Origin: Clostridium sp. D43t1_170807_H7
GTDB lineage: Bacteria; Bacillota; Clostridia; Clostridiales; Clostridiaceae
Direction of reading: 5' to 3'
DNA: 64,000 bases
NCBI RefSeq assembly: GCF_015555905.1
Contig: NZ_JADNLK010000009.1
Span: forward strand, 1 to 64,000
The notes under the pieces were generated by a model. It searched no databases and was not told where the DNA came from. It worked only from the letters and a program-made list of their open reading frames with translations. Positions 1-9,412 of the stretch are shown in pieces. The translations under genes were made by a program, and so were the position numbers. Positions within the stretch are counted from its first letter, which is position 1; every line of letters starts with the position of its first letter.

Positions 1-2
1 AC

Positions 3-43
3 AAAAAATGGCTGAAAGCTAGATTTTATCTAACTTTCAGCCA
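3..43 (-). terminator. Intrinsic terminator at window edge
   Basis: Read leftward, TGGCTGAAAG pairs perfectly with CTTTCAGCCA (10 bp, 15-nt loop) and is followed by six T residues. It lies about 30 nt beyond the T-box terminator with no gene between them. It could also end a rightward gene lying outside the window. Confidence 0.7.
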
Positions 44-71
44 TTGAAATTTTTATACTTTCCTATACATT

Positions 72-330
72 AAAAAAACATCCATCCCTAACCTTGGGAC
101 GAATGCTATATCCGTGGTTCCACCCAAATTGAATTAAAAAATTCAATTCATCTTTAAAAGTATTATCGATCTTCACCGATGGTATTTCTCATTATCTTGA
201 TACTAAACCATAACTCCAGGGTAGTTTTCTTATAGGCATATTTAAAAGTGCTTTCAGCCTATGACACTTTCTCTCTTAAAACTGTATTCTATAATACTTT
301 TCCCCTTCAACGTATATTAATATTAACCAT
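72..330 (-). promoter_or_regulatory. T-box leader, probably threonine-specific
   Basis: The T-box core TGGGTGGAACCACGG lies at 112-126. It is followed by a 10-bp terminator stem (96-105 with 79-88) and seven T residues at 72-78. Stem I features AGAGAG and GGCTGAAAGCAC are visible upstream. Aligned on the conserved GGAGT with the cysteine T-box at 45.7 kb, the specifier falls on ACU (223-225), a threonine codon. The variable base in TGGA predicts a tRNA with U73. The regulated gene would lie left of the window. The specifier assignment is inference. Confidence 0.85.
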
Positions 331-396
331 ATTTACTATTATATGAAATTTTTATTAAAATAATACTAACACTTTTTCATTTATTTGTAAATAATT

Positions 397-1527
397 TTAT
401 TTTTCACCATATTCTTTGTAATACATAACTTTTAAATTTATCTTAGGATATTTTTTAATAAATTGACTAATAACATAATAACAACTAGGGCATGGCTCCC
501 ACTTACTATATAGAATAAGTTGTCCTTCATCAATTAAACTTCCATCTGATATAAGACTATGTATTTTTTCAAGTATCTTCTTTTCACTATCATTAATCCT
601 ATTATATCCTATTCCTAATTTACCTAATTTATTAACCTTACAACTTTCAAAACACTCTTGTCCTGGTGGTATTAATGTACAACTATTTTCAATATCATTT
701 TTCCCGCTAACAGCTCTAAATTCTTTCCCATTATATAATACTACTGCCATATTTACAGAATCTTGAATTGCGCTACTTTGATTAATTTTATATGTATTGT
801 TATTAGATTCTATAATATATTTATCTAAATTTTTAATTAATCTCCTCATTCTAGGAATATAACTTTTTATATGCTGATGATATTCAACTGTACCTTTCTC
901 TGCCTTTACATAATCAAATCCAATCTTTTGTGGTATTTCAATAAATAAAGTTTTAGTTTGGCTCTTTTCATCATACTCTTCTTTTACATTTTTATTATTG
1001 CAAATTATCATTCTTTTTAACAATTCAATATCTTTTGCATAAACATAATCTCTATTAATTTCATCTTCTAAAGCTTCTAGTTTTATTTTTCCCTCTTCAT
1101 TGATTTTTGTTGATATAGACTTTTTAGTTTCTTCTATTATTTTTAAAATATGCTCCACATCATCTTGAGTAGTTAATATTCTTTCATATTCTACTCTATC
1201 TATAATTAAGGTCTTTATCTTATTTATTTTTTCACACAATTTGTTATGTTCATCTTCAAAAATAATTTCACATTCTATGTAATCTATAAATTCCTTAACT
1301 CCCCTTACTTTATAAGTAATATTTCCTTTATCAAGAATTTTATATATTTCTTCATATATCTTATTGTTTATATTAAACTCATTAATAATTTCTTTTTTAA
1401 ACTCTATTTCACTTAATAGCCCAACATTATAATCTTCCTTTTGTAGCATTTTGTTAAAATCTTTTATACTACTAATTTTAATTCTATCTTTTTTTATACT
1501 TTTTATTTTATTATTTCTTTCAATCAT
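397..1527 (-). CDS. Deaminase-fold protein, toxin-type C-terminal domain
   Basis: This 376-aa protein has a C-terminal region of about 110 residues that resembles the BURPS668_1122/DYW-like nucleic-acid deaminases found as toxin tips. It has a D-S-E motif where most deaminases have H/C-x-E, followed by a helix. It then has the zinc motif PCPSC and the typical continuation Y-V-I-x-Q-F-x-K-x-Y-P. The N-terminal 230 residues are Lys/Glu-rich, have no signal peptide or membrane segment and match nothing I recognise. The start follows a GAGGTAAAT ribosome site. It stands alone: no immunity-type gene follows before the T-box leader. The fold is fairly clear. The substrate and a toxin role are inference. 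Confidence 0.6.
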   Translation of the reverse strand: MIERNNKIKSIKKDRIKISSIKDFNKMLQKEDYNVGLLSEIEFKKEIINEFNINNKIYEEIYKILDKGNITYKVRGVKEFIDYIECEIIFEDEHNKLCEKINKIKTLIIDRVEYERILTTQDDVEHILKIIEETKKSISTKINEEGKIKLEALEDEINRDYVYAKDIELLKRMIICNNKNVKEEYDEKSQTKTLFIEIPQKIGFDYVKAEKGTVEYHQHIKSYIPRMRRLIKNLDKYIIESNNNTYKINQSSAIQDSVNMAVVLYNGKEFRAVSGKNDIENSCTLIPPGQECFESCKVNKLGKLGIGYNRINDSEKKILEKIHSLISDGSLIDEGQLILYSKWEPCPSCYYVISQFIKKYPKINLKVMYYKEYGEK

Positions 1528-1640
1528 ATTTACCTCTTTATCTTAGAGTTACTATTTTTTCATCTTAAATATTATAATCTAAATATTTAAGATTTTATAT
1601 AAAAACATCCTTATTTTAAAAATACATAAAAGTTAATTAA

Positions 1641-1663
1641 AGGGCAAACTTTACAGTTGCCCT
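1641..1663 (-). terminator. Intrinsic terminator after the glgB unit
   Basis: Stem AGGGCAA/TTGCCCT with a 9-nt loop, followed on the minus strand by a T-rich stretch. It overlaps the stop codon of the small reading frame that follows glgB. Confidence 0.6.
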
Positions 1664-1965
1664 TAAAATATACTTAACACCTTAGATTCATCAATAAATA
1701 CAATTATATTATCTTTGTTTTTTAATGCAATTATATCTGGAAAATCAAATACAATCTCTCCTTCTAAAACTCCAACTCCTGATATTATCACAGATACATT
1801 GAATCCCTTATATTTATTTTTTAACTTATTAAATGAACTCTTCTTTTTATTATTTTCTTTATCTATAACACTATCTTTAACTATTGGTTTATTCCCCTTA
1901 TTCTCTTTTTTTTTATATATTGGTGATAAATTTCTGAATATATCAAAAGGTAAAATTAATTTTAT
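1663..1965 (-). other. Open frame after glgB lacking a normal start codon
   Basis: About 100 sense codons run leftward from just after the glgB stop to a TAA at the terminator. The translation looks protein-like. It is a basic N-terminal half rich in Lys and Asn, then a hydrophobic, beta-like C-terminal half ending FIDESKVLSIF. There is no ATG, GTG or TTG in frame near the beginning. The first plausible codon is ATA, followed by KLILPFDIF. It may be a real small gene with an unusual start, a gene that lost its start, or chance. I do not recognise the family. Confidence 0.35.
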
Positions 1966-1982
1966 CTCATAAAAATTATAAT

Positions 1983-3806
1983 TTATTTTTCTACTAAATA
2001 ATATCTTGCAGAAAAAGCTGGCATATCTATTGATATAGTATCTTCAAATTTTTCTTTACTTTCATCAATTTTATCTTTATATTTTTTATTAATTGCTCTA
2101 ACTATATAAATAACCTCATTATTTTGTAAGTCATCACTATTACTATCAATAATTAATCTCATCTTATTAATTGAATCAACTTTTAATTCATAATTCTTTT
2201 GTTCTTCATTGGAGAAATTAAAAATAGCTATAATTCTTTGCTCCTCACAAATTCTTTCAAAAACATATATACATTTATCTTCTTGCTGACAATCTATCCA
2301 TTTAAATCCACTATATTTATAATCATTTTTATATAATGCTGGATATTCTAAGTACACATTATTTAATTTTTTCATAAATTTATTAAAATTATTATGCATC
2401 GGATAGTTTAAAATATCCCAATCTTGTTCTCTTTTCTCATTCCATTCTCTAAATTGACCTATTTCATTTCCCATAAAGTTAAGTTTTTTACCTGGATGAG
2501 CATACATGTACATATATAACGCTCTTACTTGTTTAAACTTATCTTCGTATTCTCCATGCATCTTTTGGATTATAGTTGCTTTTCCATGCACCACTTCATC
2601 ATGTGATAAAGGCATTAAAAAATGCTCACTATAAAAATACATCATAGAAAAAGTTAGTTTATGATAAGCTCTTTTTCTATCATATGGATGCATTTTAAAA
2701 TATTCCAAAGTGTCATTCATCCATCCCATATCCCACTTATAGTCAAAGCCTAAACCACCATTTTCTACTTTTTCTGTAACTTTAGGATATGCTGTTGAAT
2801 CTTCAGCTGCTAAAATTGCTGTTGGATGCAATGCTTTTAACCCTTGATTCATACCTTTAATAAATTCTATAGCCCCTTTATTTTCACCTCTATCAGAATT
2901 TCCTTGCCAATAAATAATATTACTTAATGCATCTACCCTTAATCCATCAAAATGATATTCTTCAAGCCAGTAATTTGCTGCTGATTGCAGAAAACTTCTG
3001 ACCTCTCCCCTTGAATGAATAAAGTTTTTACTTCCCCATTGGCTCATTTCAATATCTTCATATGGATATTCATATAATGAAGTTCCATCATAATTAGCTA
3101 ATGCAAATTCATCAATAGCAAAATGTACAGGTACAAAATCCATTATTACTCCTATATTATTTTCATGACACTTATCTATAAAATACATCAAATCTATAGC
3201 TGTGCCATATCTAGAGGTTGGGCTAAAAAATCCTGTATTTTGATATCCCCAAGATTCATCACATGGATGCTCACTTAATGGCATTATTTCAATATAGTTA
3301 TATCCATACTCTTTCACATATGGAATTAACAATTCCGATATTTCTCTATATGTATACCAAGTATTATCACTTTTTTTTCTCCATGATCCTAAATGTACTT
3401 CGTAAATATTCAGAGGTTTATCTTTGCAATCACTTCTTCTTTTTATCCACTCATCATCATTAAACTTATATTTATCCAAGTCTCTTATAATAGATGCTGT
3501 GTTTGGTCTAACTTCCATCCCAAAACCATATGGATCACAATGATCTACACAACCACCATTTTTATTGTAAATTTTATACTTATATAACATTCCTGGCTTC
3601 GCATTTTCTATGCTACATTCAAAGAAATTATCATCATCAGTTCTCTTCATTTCTATTCCATTCCAGTCATTAAATTCACCAATTAACTCTATTTTTAGAG
3701 CATTTGGAGCAAATGTTCTAAAAGTAACTTGATTTTCTTTTACATGAGCACCTAAATATTTATAAGCATCAAAAACTTTCCCTGAGTAAAACCCATACAT
3801 ATCCAT
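1983..3806 (-). CDS. glgB: 1,4-alpha-glucan branching enzyme
   Basis: Introduces alpha-1,6 branches into glycogen or granulose, the clostridial storage polymer. The 607-aa protein has an N-terminal CBM48 domain (about 18-105) and a GH13 barrel. Catalytic residues are visible: nucleophile D292 in GLRVDALSN, acid/base E335 in AAEDST, and D403 in LSHDEVVHGK. It lacks the extra N1 domain of the longer enterobacterial enzymes. The start is supported by AAAGGAGATAGCAGT upstream. No other glycogen-synthesis gene is adjacent, so it is separated from any glgCDAP cluster. Confidence 0.95.
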   Translation of the reverse strand: MDMYGFYSGKVFDAYKYLGAHVKENQVTFRTFAPNALKIELIGEFNDWNGIEMKRTDDDNFFECSIENAKPGMLYKYKIYNKNGGCVDHCDPYGFGMEVRPNTASIIRDLDKYKFNDDEWIKRRSDCKDKPLNIYEVHLGSWRKKSDNTWYTYREISELLIPYVKEYGYNYIEIMPLSEHPCDESWGYQNTGFFSPTSRYGTAIDLMYFIDKCHENNIGVIMDFVPVHFAIDEFALANYDGTSLYEYPYEDIEMSQWGSKNFIHSRGEVRSFLQSAANYWLEEYHFDGLRVDALSNIIYWQGNSDRGENKGAIEFIKGMNQGLKALHPTAILAAEDSTAYPKVTEKVENGGLGFDYKWDMGWMNDTLEYFKMHPYDRKRAYHKLTFSMMYFYSEHFLMPLSHDEVVHGKATIIQKMHGEYEDKFKQVRALYMYMYAHPGKKLNFMGNEIGQFREWNEKREQDWDILNYPMHNNFNKFMKKLNNVYLEYPALYKNDYKYSGFKWIDCQQEDKCIYVFERICEEQRIIAIFNFSNEEQKNYELKVDSINKMRLIIDSNSDDLQNNEVIYIVRAINKKYKDKIDESKEKFEDTISIDMPAFSARYYLVEK

Positions 3807-3921
3807 ACTGCTATCTCCTTTAATTGTAATGTAGTGATTTTATCACTTAGATATATTTTACATTATTTGGAAGATGAAAACTATAATAAATTTCTATAAA
3901 TTCTAATTACAATAAAATTTA

Positions 3922-3972
3922 TTAAAAAAATACTGATAGATATAAAATTTTGCTTTATATCTACCAGTATTT
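3922..3972 (-). terminator. Intrinsic terminator of the DegV-DUF1836 unit
   Basis: A long near-perfect stem (arms 3929-3947 and 3954-3972) is followed on the minus strand by seven T residues. Confidence 0.8.
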
Positions 3973-3989
3973 TAACTTTTTCTTTTTAA

Positions 3990-4487
3990 TTAATTAGATC
4001 TTTTTTCTTTCAATTTACTCTTAATAAATATTCTATTTGCAACTGCCATAACTGTTGATCTCAACATTTCACTTTCATTAGTTGTAGTTCCTGTAGCGGT
4101 AGGATATGAAAAATCTCTTGTAGAAAATACTGCCCTTATAGCTTGTTCTACTTCTAAGCAAAAATAATCATAAGCTAATTCTATTGGACAACTTTCAATT
4201 TGAATATTAATAAGCTCACATATTTCTTGTAAAGTGAATACTTGTTTTAATAAACAAACGACAATTAAATAAGCTAAGTGCTTTTCATTATATTTTTTAT
4301 CCTTTGGTGGTGAAACAACTTTTTGCTTAACATAATTATTAAGCATAGTCGGTGTTAATAGCTTTTCATCACTTTCAATATTTATTGATTTAACTAAATC
4401 CTCTAAATAAGTAATTACCTGATCTTTATAAAGAGGAACTCTTGGTAGTTCATTAAATCTTGGTATATGAAATTCTAAACTTTCCAT
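3990..4487 (-). CDS. DUF1836 family protein
   Basis: This 165-aa protein of the DUF1836 family is common in clostridia and bacilli. The N-terminal half contains a MerR-like helix-turn-helix candidate (LTPTMLNNYVKQKVV), followed by a helical segment with LQEICELINIQ. The function is not established. The fold suggests DNA binding. It starts 18 nt after a DegV gene and shares its promoter and terminator, which suggests a link to fatty-acid handling (inference). Confidence 0.8.
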   Translation of the reverse strand: MESLEFHIPRFNELPRVPLYKDQVITYLEDLVKSINIESDEKLLTPTMLNNYVKQKVVSPPKDKKYNEKHLAYLIVVCLLKQVFTLQEICELINIQIESCPIELAYDYFCLEVEQAIRAVFSTRDFSYPTATGTTTNESEMLRSTVMAVANRIFIKSKLKEKRSN

Positions 4488-4504
4488 TAATACCCCCTAA
4501 TATT

Positions 4505-5356
4505 CTATTTTAATAATCCATGCTTTCTTATATATTGTATTGATACACATCCTGGTCCACCTTGAGTTGTAAATACAGGACTTAATAAATTAATTTCTAT
4601 ATCAGCATTTTCTATATTATTTAGTATAATATTTTTTGCCTCTTCTGCTAACTCTTCTATACAAGCATGTGAAATATAAATTTTACAGTTTGAGTCAACA
4701 CCACATTCTATCATTTCTTCAACTATTTTAGCTATTGCCTTTTTAAAAGTACGCTTAGTTGTAAATTTAACTAAAGACTGTTTGTCCTCAGCTAGCGTCA
4801 TAACAGGTACTAGTTTTATAGCACTTCCTATTTTACCTACAAGGGATGAAATTCTTCCACCTCTAACTAAAAAGTCAAAATCATGTGGAATTAAATATGA
4901 TTTTGTATCTTCTAACGCTTTATTTATCTCATCTACTATCTCCTGTTTTGTTTTACCTTGCTTTACAAGCTCAACAGCTAAGTTAACTAAATATCTATGC
5001 GGTCCACATAATGTCTTTGAATTTATAACCTCTATACGCTCTGGACTAGCTGCCATTCCTTTTGCTACACAAGCCGAATTATATGTTCCTGATAATCCAT
5101 CCGCCATTGAAATATTAATTATTTCATCATCTGGATATTGATCATATATATCTAATACTTCACCTATTGATGGTTGTGATGAAGCTGGAATGTGTCCTTG
5201 ATTTATTATATCTATAAATTCCTTTGTTCTTATATCTTCATATTCCTTATAAGTATGCCCATTAATTGTTACTGCAAGTGGTGCAATAATAACTTCCTTT
5301 TCTGCTCCCTCGCTTTTTGAGTAAAGTGTCGATGAATCTGCCACTATTTTAATCAT
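4505..5356 (-). CDS. DegV family fatty-acid-binding protein (copy 1)
   Basis: DegV proteins bind a fatty acid and, as FakB, present it to the FakA kinase for phosphorylation. The 283-aa protein shows the family signatures: N-terminal KIVADSS, the TSQPS-like loop (here PASSQPS), the central FLVRGGRIS motif, and a C-terminal glycine-rich segment GGPGCVSI in place of the usual HxGPG. The start follows AGAGGAG. It is first in a two-gene unit with a DUF1836 gene. Two further DegV paralogues lie at 28.3 and 35.9 kb, and no fakA gene was found in the window. Confidence 0.92.
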   Translation of the reverse strand: MIKIVADSSTLYSKSEGAEKEVIIAPLAVTINGHTYKEYEDIRTKEFIDIINQGHIPASSQPSIGEVLDIYDQYPDDEIINISMADGLSGTYNSACVAKGMAASPERIEVINSKTLCGPHRYLVNLAVELVKQGKTKQEIVDEINKALEDTKSYLIPHDFDFLVRGGRISSLVGKIGSAIKLVPVMTLAEDKQSLVKFTTKRTFKKAIAKIVEEMIECGVDSNCKIYISHACIEELAEEAKNIILNNIENADIEINLLSPVFTTQGGPGCVSIQYIRKHGLLK

Positions 5357-5442
5357 AATTTCTCTCCTCTTAATTTAAAGTAATATTCTAAAGAATCTTG
5401 ATTAACATTCTAAATTATGTAGTTTTAAAAACTATTTGTTTT

Positions 5443-5471
5443 AGATTATCACCCTAAATCATTTTTGTCAA
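5443..5471 (-). promoter_or_regulatory. Sigma-A promoter for DegV-DUF1836
   Basis: TTGACA (5466-5471), 17-bp spacer, TAATCT (5443-5448), about 85 bp upstream of the DegV start. Confidence 0.7.
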
Positions 5472-5520
5472 CAATATTAATCTATTCTTAATATATTTTT
5501 CTATATTAATCAATAAACAT

Positions 5521-5555
5521 AAAAAAGCCATTGAAATAATTTCAATAGCTTTTTG
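5521..5555. terminator. Bidirectional hairpin terminator
   Basis: Stem AAAGCCATTGAAAT with ATTTCAATAGCTTT. It has A runs on the left and T runs on the right, so it can act on either strand. It lies just after the decayed kinase. Confidence 0.7.
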
Positions 5556-5598
5556 TATATTTCCAAATTAAAATTTATTATTATACTCACAAAATTTA

Positions 5599-8228
5599 TT
5601 AATTATCTTCCAATTCTTCTAATATATCTGGAAGTACTATTTATACATCTTTCTATTTCAGTTTCATCACAAGAAATACTTTTTTCCTCCATATCAGGAT
5701 CAATTATAAGAAATATCCCTTGATCTTCTATAAACTTACGCATATTAAGTGCAGCCTCTTCAACTATATATACTATATCATTGTTTTTCTTATTAAGTTT
5801 ATACTTTCCAGTTTCTATCTTTGAACTATCTATGATATCATTTATTATTTTCAATAAATTATTGCAACTTTTACTTATTATATCCATATACTGATTAAAT
5901 TTTTCATATGTTATATTTCTATTTACATTTAGTGAATTTATCAATTGAACTGTTGAATTTATCACATTTATTGGTGTTCTAAGTTCATGAGATAAATTAA
6001 CAAAATAATTATTTTTGAATTTTTCATTATTTATTATTTTTTGGCTTAATCTTTTATTTTCTTCTAATTGATTATTTAATTTCATTGTTTTTTGATTTAC
6101 TAAATGTTGTAGTATTTTAACATAATTAAATATATAAATAGAAAATGCTAATAATATAGATACATATATTATATAAGCCAAAGGTGTTTTCCAAATAGGG
6201 TTTTTAACCCTTATATTTATGCTTGTCTCTTTTGTTAATTCACCATGTTCATCTCTAGCTCTTAATTTTAAAATATATTTTCCTGGTTCTAATGATTTAA
6301 ATTCCAAGATATTCTGCAAATCAATATATATCCACTCTTCATCAATTCCTTCTAGCATATATTCATAAGTTATATTATTTAAACTCTCATACTTAGGTAA
6401 AAAATAGCTAATATGTAAACCTTTATAATCATATTCTAAAATCAACTCATTTTCATCATAAACAACTTTATCTTTTCCAATAAAAATATCACCAATTACT
6501 ATCTCATCTTTACCATTTCTATAATCTACTAAATTATCTGGATTAAAATATATACACCCCTCAGTACTTCCAAATATAATAGTTCCATCTTCAAGTTTTA
6601 AACTGGCATTTAAGTTAAATTGATATCCATATAATCCATCCGTCTTAGTATAATTTATAAAATCATTATCTTCTGTGTTAAATTTATTTAATCCTTTATT
6701 AGTACTTATCCAAATATCACCATTGTTATCAATTAAAATTGAGTTTATAAAATTATTAGTTAATCCCTCAGCTGTAGTATAAGAAGTAAATTTCTTTGTT
6801 TCTAAATCAAATTTACTAAGTCCTACATTACTTCCTATCCATAAATTCCCTAAATAATCAAATGCCATACAATTTATATAATTATTAATTAATGAATTTT
6901 TATTTAAAGGATCATTTACATATCTCTCTATAACTCCTTCTTGCTTATGATATTTAACTAATCCAATATCACTTCCACCTAACCAAATAATATTTTCATC
7001 TTTATTATCTTGTAGTATATATTTTATATGTCCTGGATTTATTCCAAATTCATTAATACTTTCACTATAATATGTCTTTTCCCTAGTAATTATATTATAA
7101 CTATAAAAATCAGTTGTAGTAGCTATCCATATATCTTTTTCATCACTATACATATAACTTAATTCTGAAAAATAATCATCTCCAATTAGTATTTCTTTAT
7201 ATGAATAAGTCTCCGTATTAAAATATATAAAATTTTACTTCCCCCTCTTCAATATTATAAATATCTTCTACATCTTTTTCCTTTATATTATACTTTTTAA
7301 CACCTTGATCATTAATTATCAACAAATTATACCTTTGAGCTTCTTTTATATTGTACATAAATATACTATCTTTAGTTGATATCCAAATATTCCCCAAATA
7401 ATCCCTTGATATATTTGAAATAAATAATCTGCCTGTATTTCTATTATTATTTATCCCTAAATTTTCATCTATTATATTTAGTCCACTTTTTGTTCCTACC
7501 CATAATCTGTGATTACTACATGTGATGTTTTCCATTATAACAGTTGAATTATCTAAATCTATTCCAACTTTACTTTGTTCATTAACAGCCGTTGTATTTT
7601 TATCTCTTCCTATTAATTCAATATTTCTAAGTTCTATACCAGAAACTCTATATACAGATATTCCGTTATTAATGTAGTTCTTAATTTTTAAATCTTCTAC
7701 TATTGTATCATTTGATTTGATTACAAACTTATTAGTTGTATCTGTTGAGTCAACTTGATTTAAATCTAATGTAAATCCTCCACCATTAATAGTTACGTTT
7801 TTACCAGTAACATTTAAAACTTCAGAACCTTGAAGTGTTATATCATTTTTTATAGTTATTTCTATATTTGATTTTTTTATAGCATCTGCTAATGATGTAA
7901 AGTCAGTTACATATTCTTGTGTGATTACTACAGGTATATCTAAAAATTGTTGCGTTGTATCACCTGTAGCACTCTTATCTACTAACTCTTCCACTACTTG
8001 TACTTTATCTACACTTTCAACCTTTTCTTCAGTGGATTGTATTATATCTTTACTTTGATTTTTTTCTAACGAATCCTCATTCCAACTATTTTCCAATTCG
8101 TCATCTATAGTCTGTGTTACTTCCACATCTTCATTTCCATCTGCCAACTGATTTTTCATTGTATCACAATAAGCTACATTATTAGAAATAATAGCAGTTA
8201 TTAATGTTCCTGTTATTATTTTTTTCAT
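5599..8228 (-). pseudogene. Decayed chimera: surface protein N-terminus fused to propeller histidine kinase
   Basis: Codons 1-244 encode a secreted protein: a signal peptide beginning MKKIITGTLITAIISNNVAYC, an acidic linker, and a beta-helix-like region (FTSLADAIKKSN, then INGGGFTLDL). At about 7497 the frame joins, without a break, two-component propeller repeats (RLWVGTKSGL). A one-base shift near 7220 stops the first frame. Propeller repeats resume in another frame, preceded by untracked in-frame sequence, and continue through a Y_Y_Y domain, one membrane segment and HisKA (NYFVNLSHELRTPINV). The kinase breaks off at CDETEIERCI, where the ATP-binding domain should begin, and jumps to a C-terminal tail readable in a third frame as LPDILEELEDN. 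An intact kinase of this class needs the missing domain, so it cannot work as such. Confidence 0.8.
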
Positions 8229-8499
8229 TAGTTTTATACTCCTTTAATTCATCGTTACACTTATTGTTTATTGATATAGTAGGTTATTTATGTATAAGTT
8301 AAACTATAGAAAATTAATTAAAATGTGTATTTCTCCTTAAAAGATTTATTTTTTATAACTAAACCTCCCAAGATATTATTATAAAATAAATTTATCAATA
8401 GGAGGTTTATTAATCTAGTTGCTTATTTTTATACTTATGACTCTATGCAGACTATTTTTTAATATTCAATTTTATCACACTATGTATATAGGATTTTTT

Positions 8500-8634
8500 T
8501 ATTTGTTTTTCTTTCCATTATTTATAAATACACTCAACATTAATGTTAATCCTAATCCAATATACCCTAATACTCCAGTCTCCTCTGCTTTTGGAGATTC
8601 ATTATCCTCATTTGGTTTTATATTTAACCCTACT
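8500..8634 (-). pseudogene. C-terminal stub of a sortase-anchored surface protein
   Basis: About 44 codons without a start read into PKAEETG, a hydrophobic stretch (VLGYIGLGLTLMLSVF) and a basic tail NNGKKNK. This is the layout of a cell-wall sorting signal, with ETG in place of the usual TG motif. A stop lies just upstream in frame. The rest of 8229-8871 holds an 8-bp AAACCTCC/GGAGGTTT inverted repeat (about 8348-8407) and AT-rich sequence with no gene I can support. Confidence 0.55.
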
Positions 8635-8871
8635 GTCTAACTCTGTTATTTTATAATATTTCGACTTTTTTTGTCAATACAGCCTATTATCATGATTATA
8701 TTCCCAATTTTCTATTTATTAATATAATTTTTTTAAATATAATATAAAAAACCTTCTTTTGATGTATCTTATTTCTTTAGTTTTCCTAAAAAAAATTAAT
8801 TAAACATAATTATCTAATCTCCATAAATCTAATAGTGAATGTTTTATTAGTTATATTATAACTTGTTTAGT

Positions 8872-9249
8872 TTATCTGCTCTTCTTAAATATACATTTCA
8901 CTGCTCTTTTTACTACATCAAAAAAACTTAACGAATAAACCATATGCTCTGGATCAACATAATTTCTAATAGTACGAAGTACTTTTGCTGTTTCTTTAGA
9001 AGCAAAAGTATAGGTACCATTTTTCCTTGTTCTCATTGCATATCGTGGAATCCACCTTCCTTTAAATAATACTGATGCAATTACATAGTCAACCTCCTCC
9101 CAAGGAATTTGAATATATTTTCGAGGATCACGAGAATTATAAAATTCAAAGCCTTTGTCTCCAATCATAATTTTTCCATAATCCGAAACCCCTGTAAAAG
9201 ATGTTGCATCAATTACTAAATCTACCTTTGTATTAAGTGATTGAACCAT
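8872..9249 (-). CDS. DUF956 protein of the mannose PTS operon
   Basis: This 125-aa DUF956 protein is found almost only behind mannose-family PTS genes and is sometimes called ManO. Typical segments are GDKGFEFYNSRDPR and IPWEEVDYVIASV. There is no membrane segment or catalytic motif. It follows the IID gene with a hairpin in the 160-bp gap, so it may be expressed at a lower level. Its role is inferred from context to be regulation or support of the transporter. Confidence 0.88.
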   Translation of the reverse strand: MVQSLNTKVDLVIDATSFTGVSDYGKIMIGDKGFEFYNSRDPRKYIQIPWEEVDYVIASVLFKGRWIPRYAMRTRKNGTYTFASKETAKVLRTIRNYVDPEHMVYSLSFFDVVKRAVKCIFKKSR

Positions 9250-9369
9250 TTAATCCACCTCTTTTCAAATTATACATACCTTCATTTTAATTATATATTT
9301 TCTACATATTACCATAATCCACTCAAGAGTAATTGAAAACAATATGTATTACAATCCCTGTTTATCTTA

Positions 9370-9403
9370 TATTAACAAAGCCCAGGCTATAAAAACCTAG
9401 GCT
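9370..9403 (-). terminator. Hairpin between IID and DUF956
   Basis: AGCCTAGG pairs with CCTGGGCT across a 9-nt loop, followed by TTGTTAAT. It is probably a partial terminator or an mRNA-processing hairpin within the PTS operon. Confidence 0.55.
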
Positions 9404-9412
9404 AAGTAAATG

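Noticed and set aside
1715-1972. 85-codon plus-strand hydrophobic frame
   Set aside because: Composition is that of antisense AT-rich coding sequence. The minus-strand frame ends at a terminator and looks more protein-like.
8419-8640. 73-codon plus-strand frame rich in Phe and Leu
   Set aside because: It is the antisense of the sortase-anchor remnant; the minus-strand reading shows a recognisable sorting signal.
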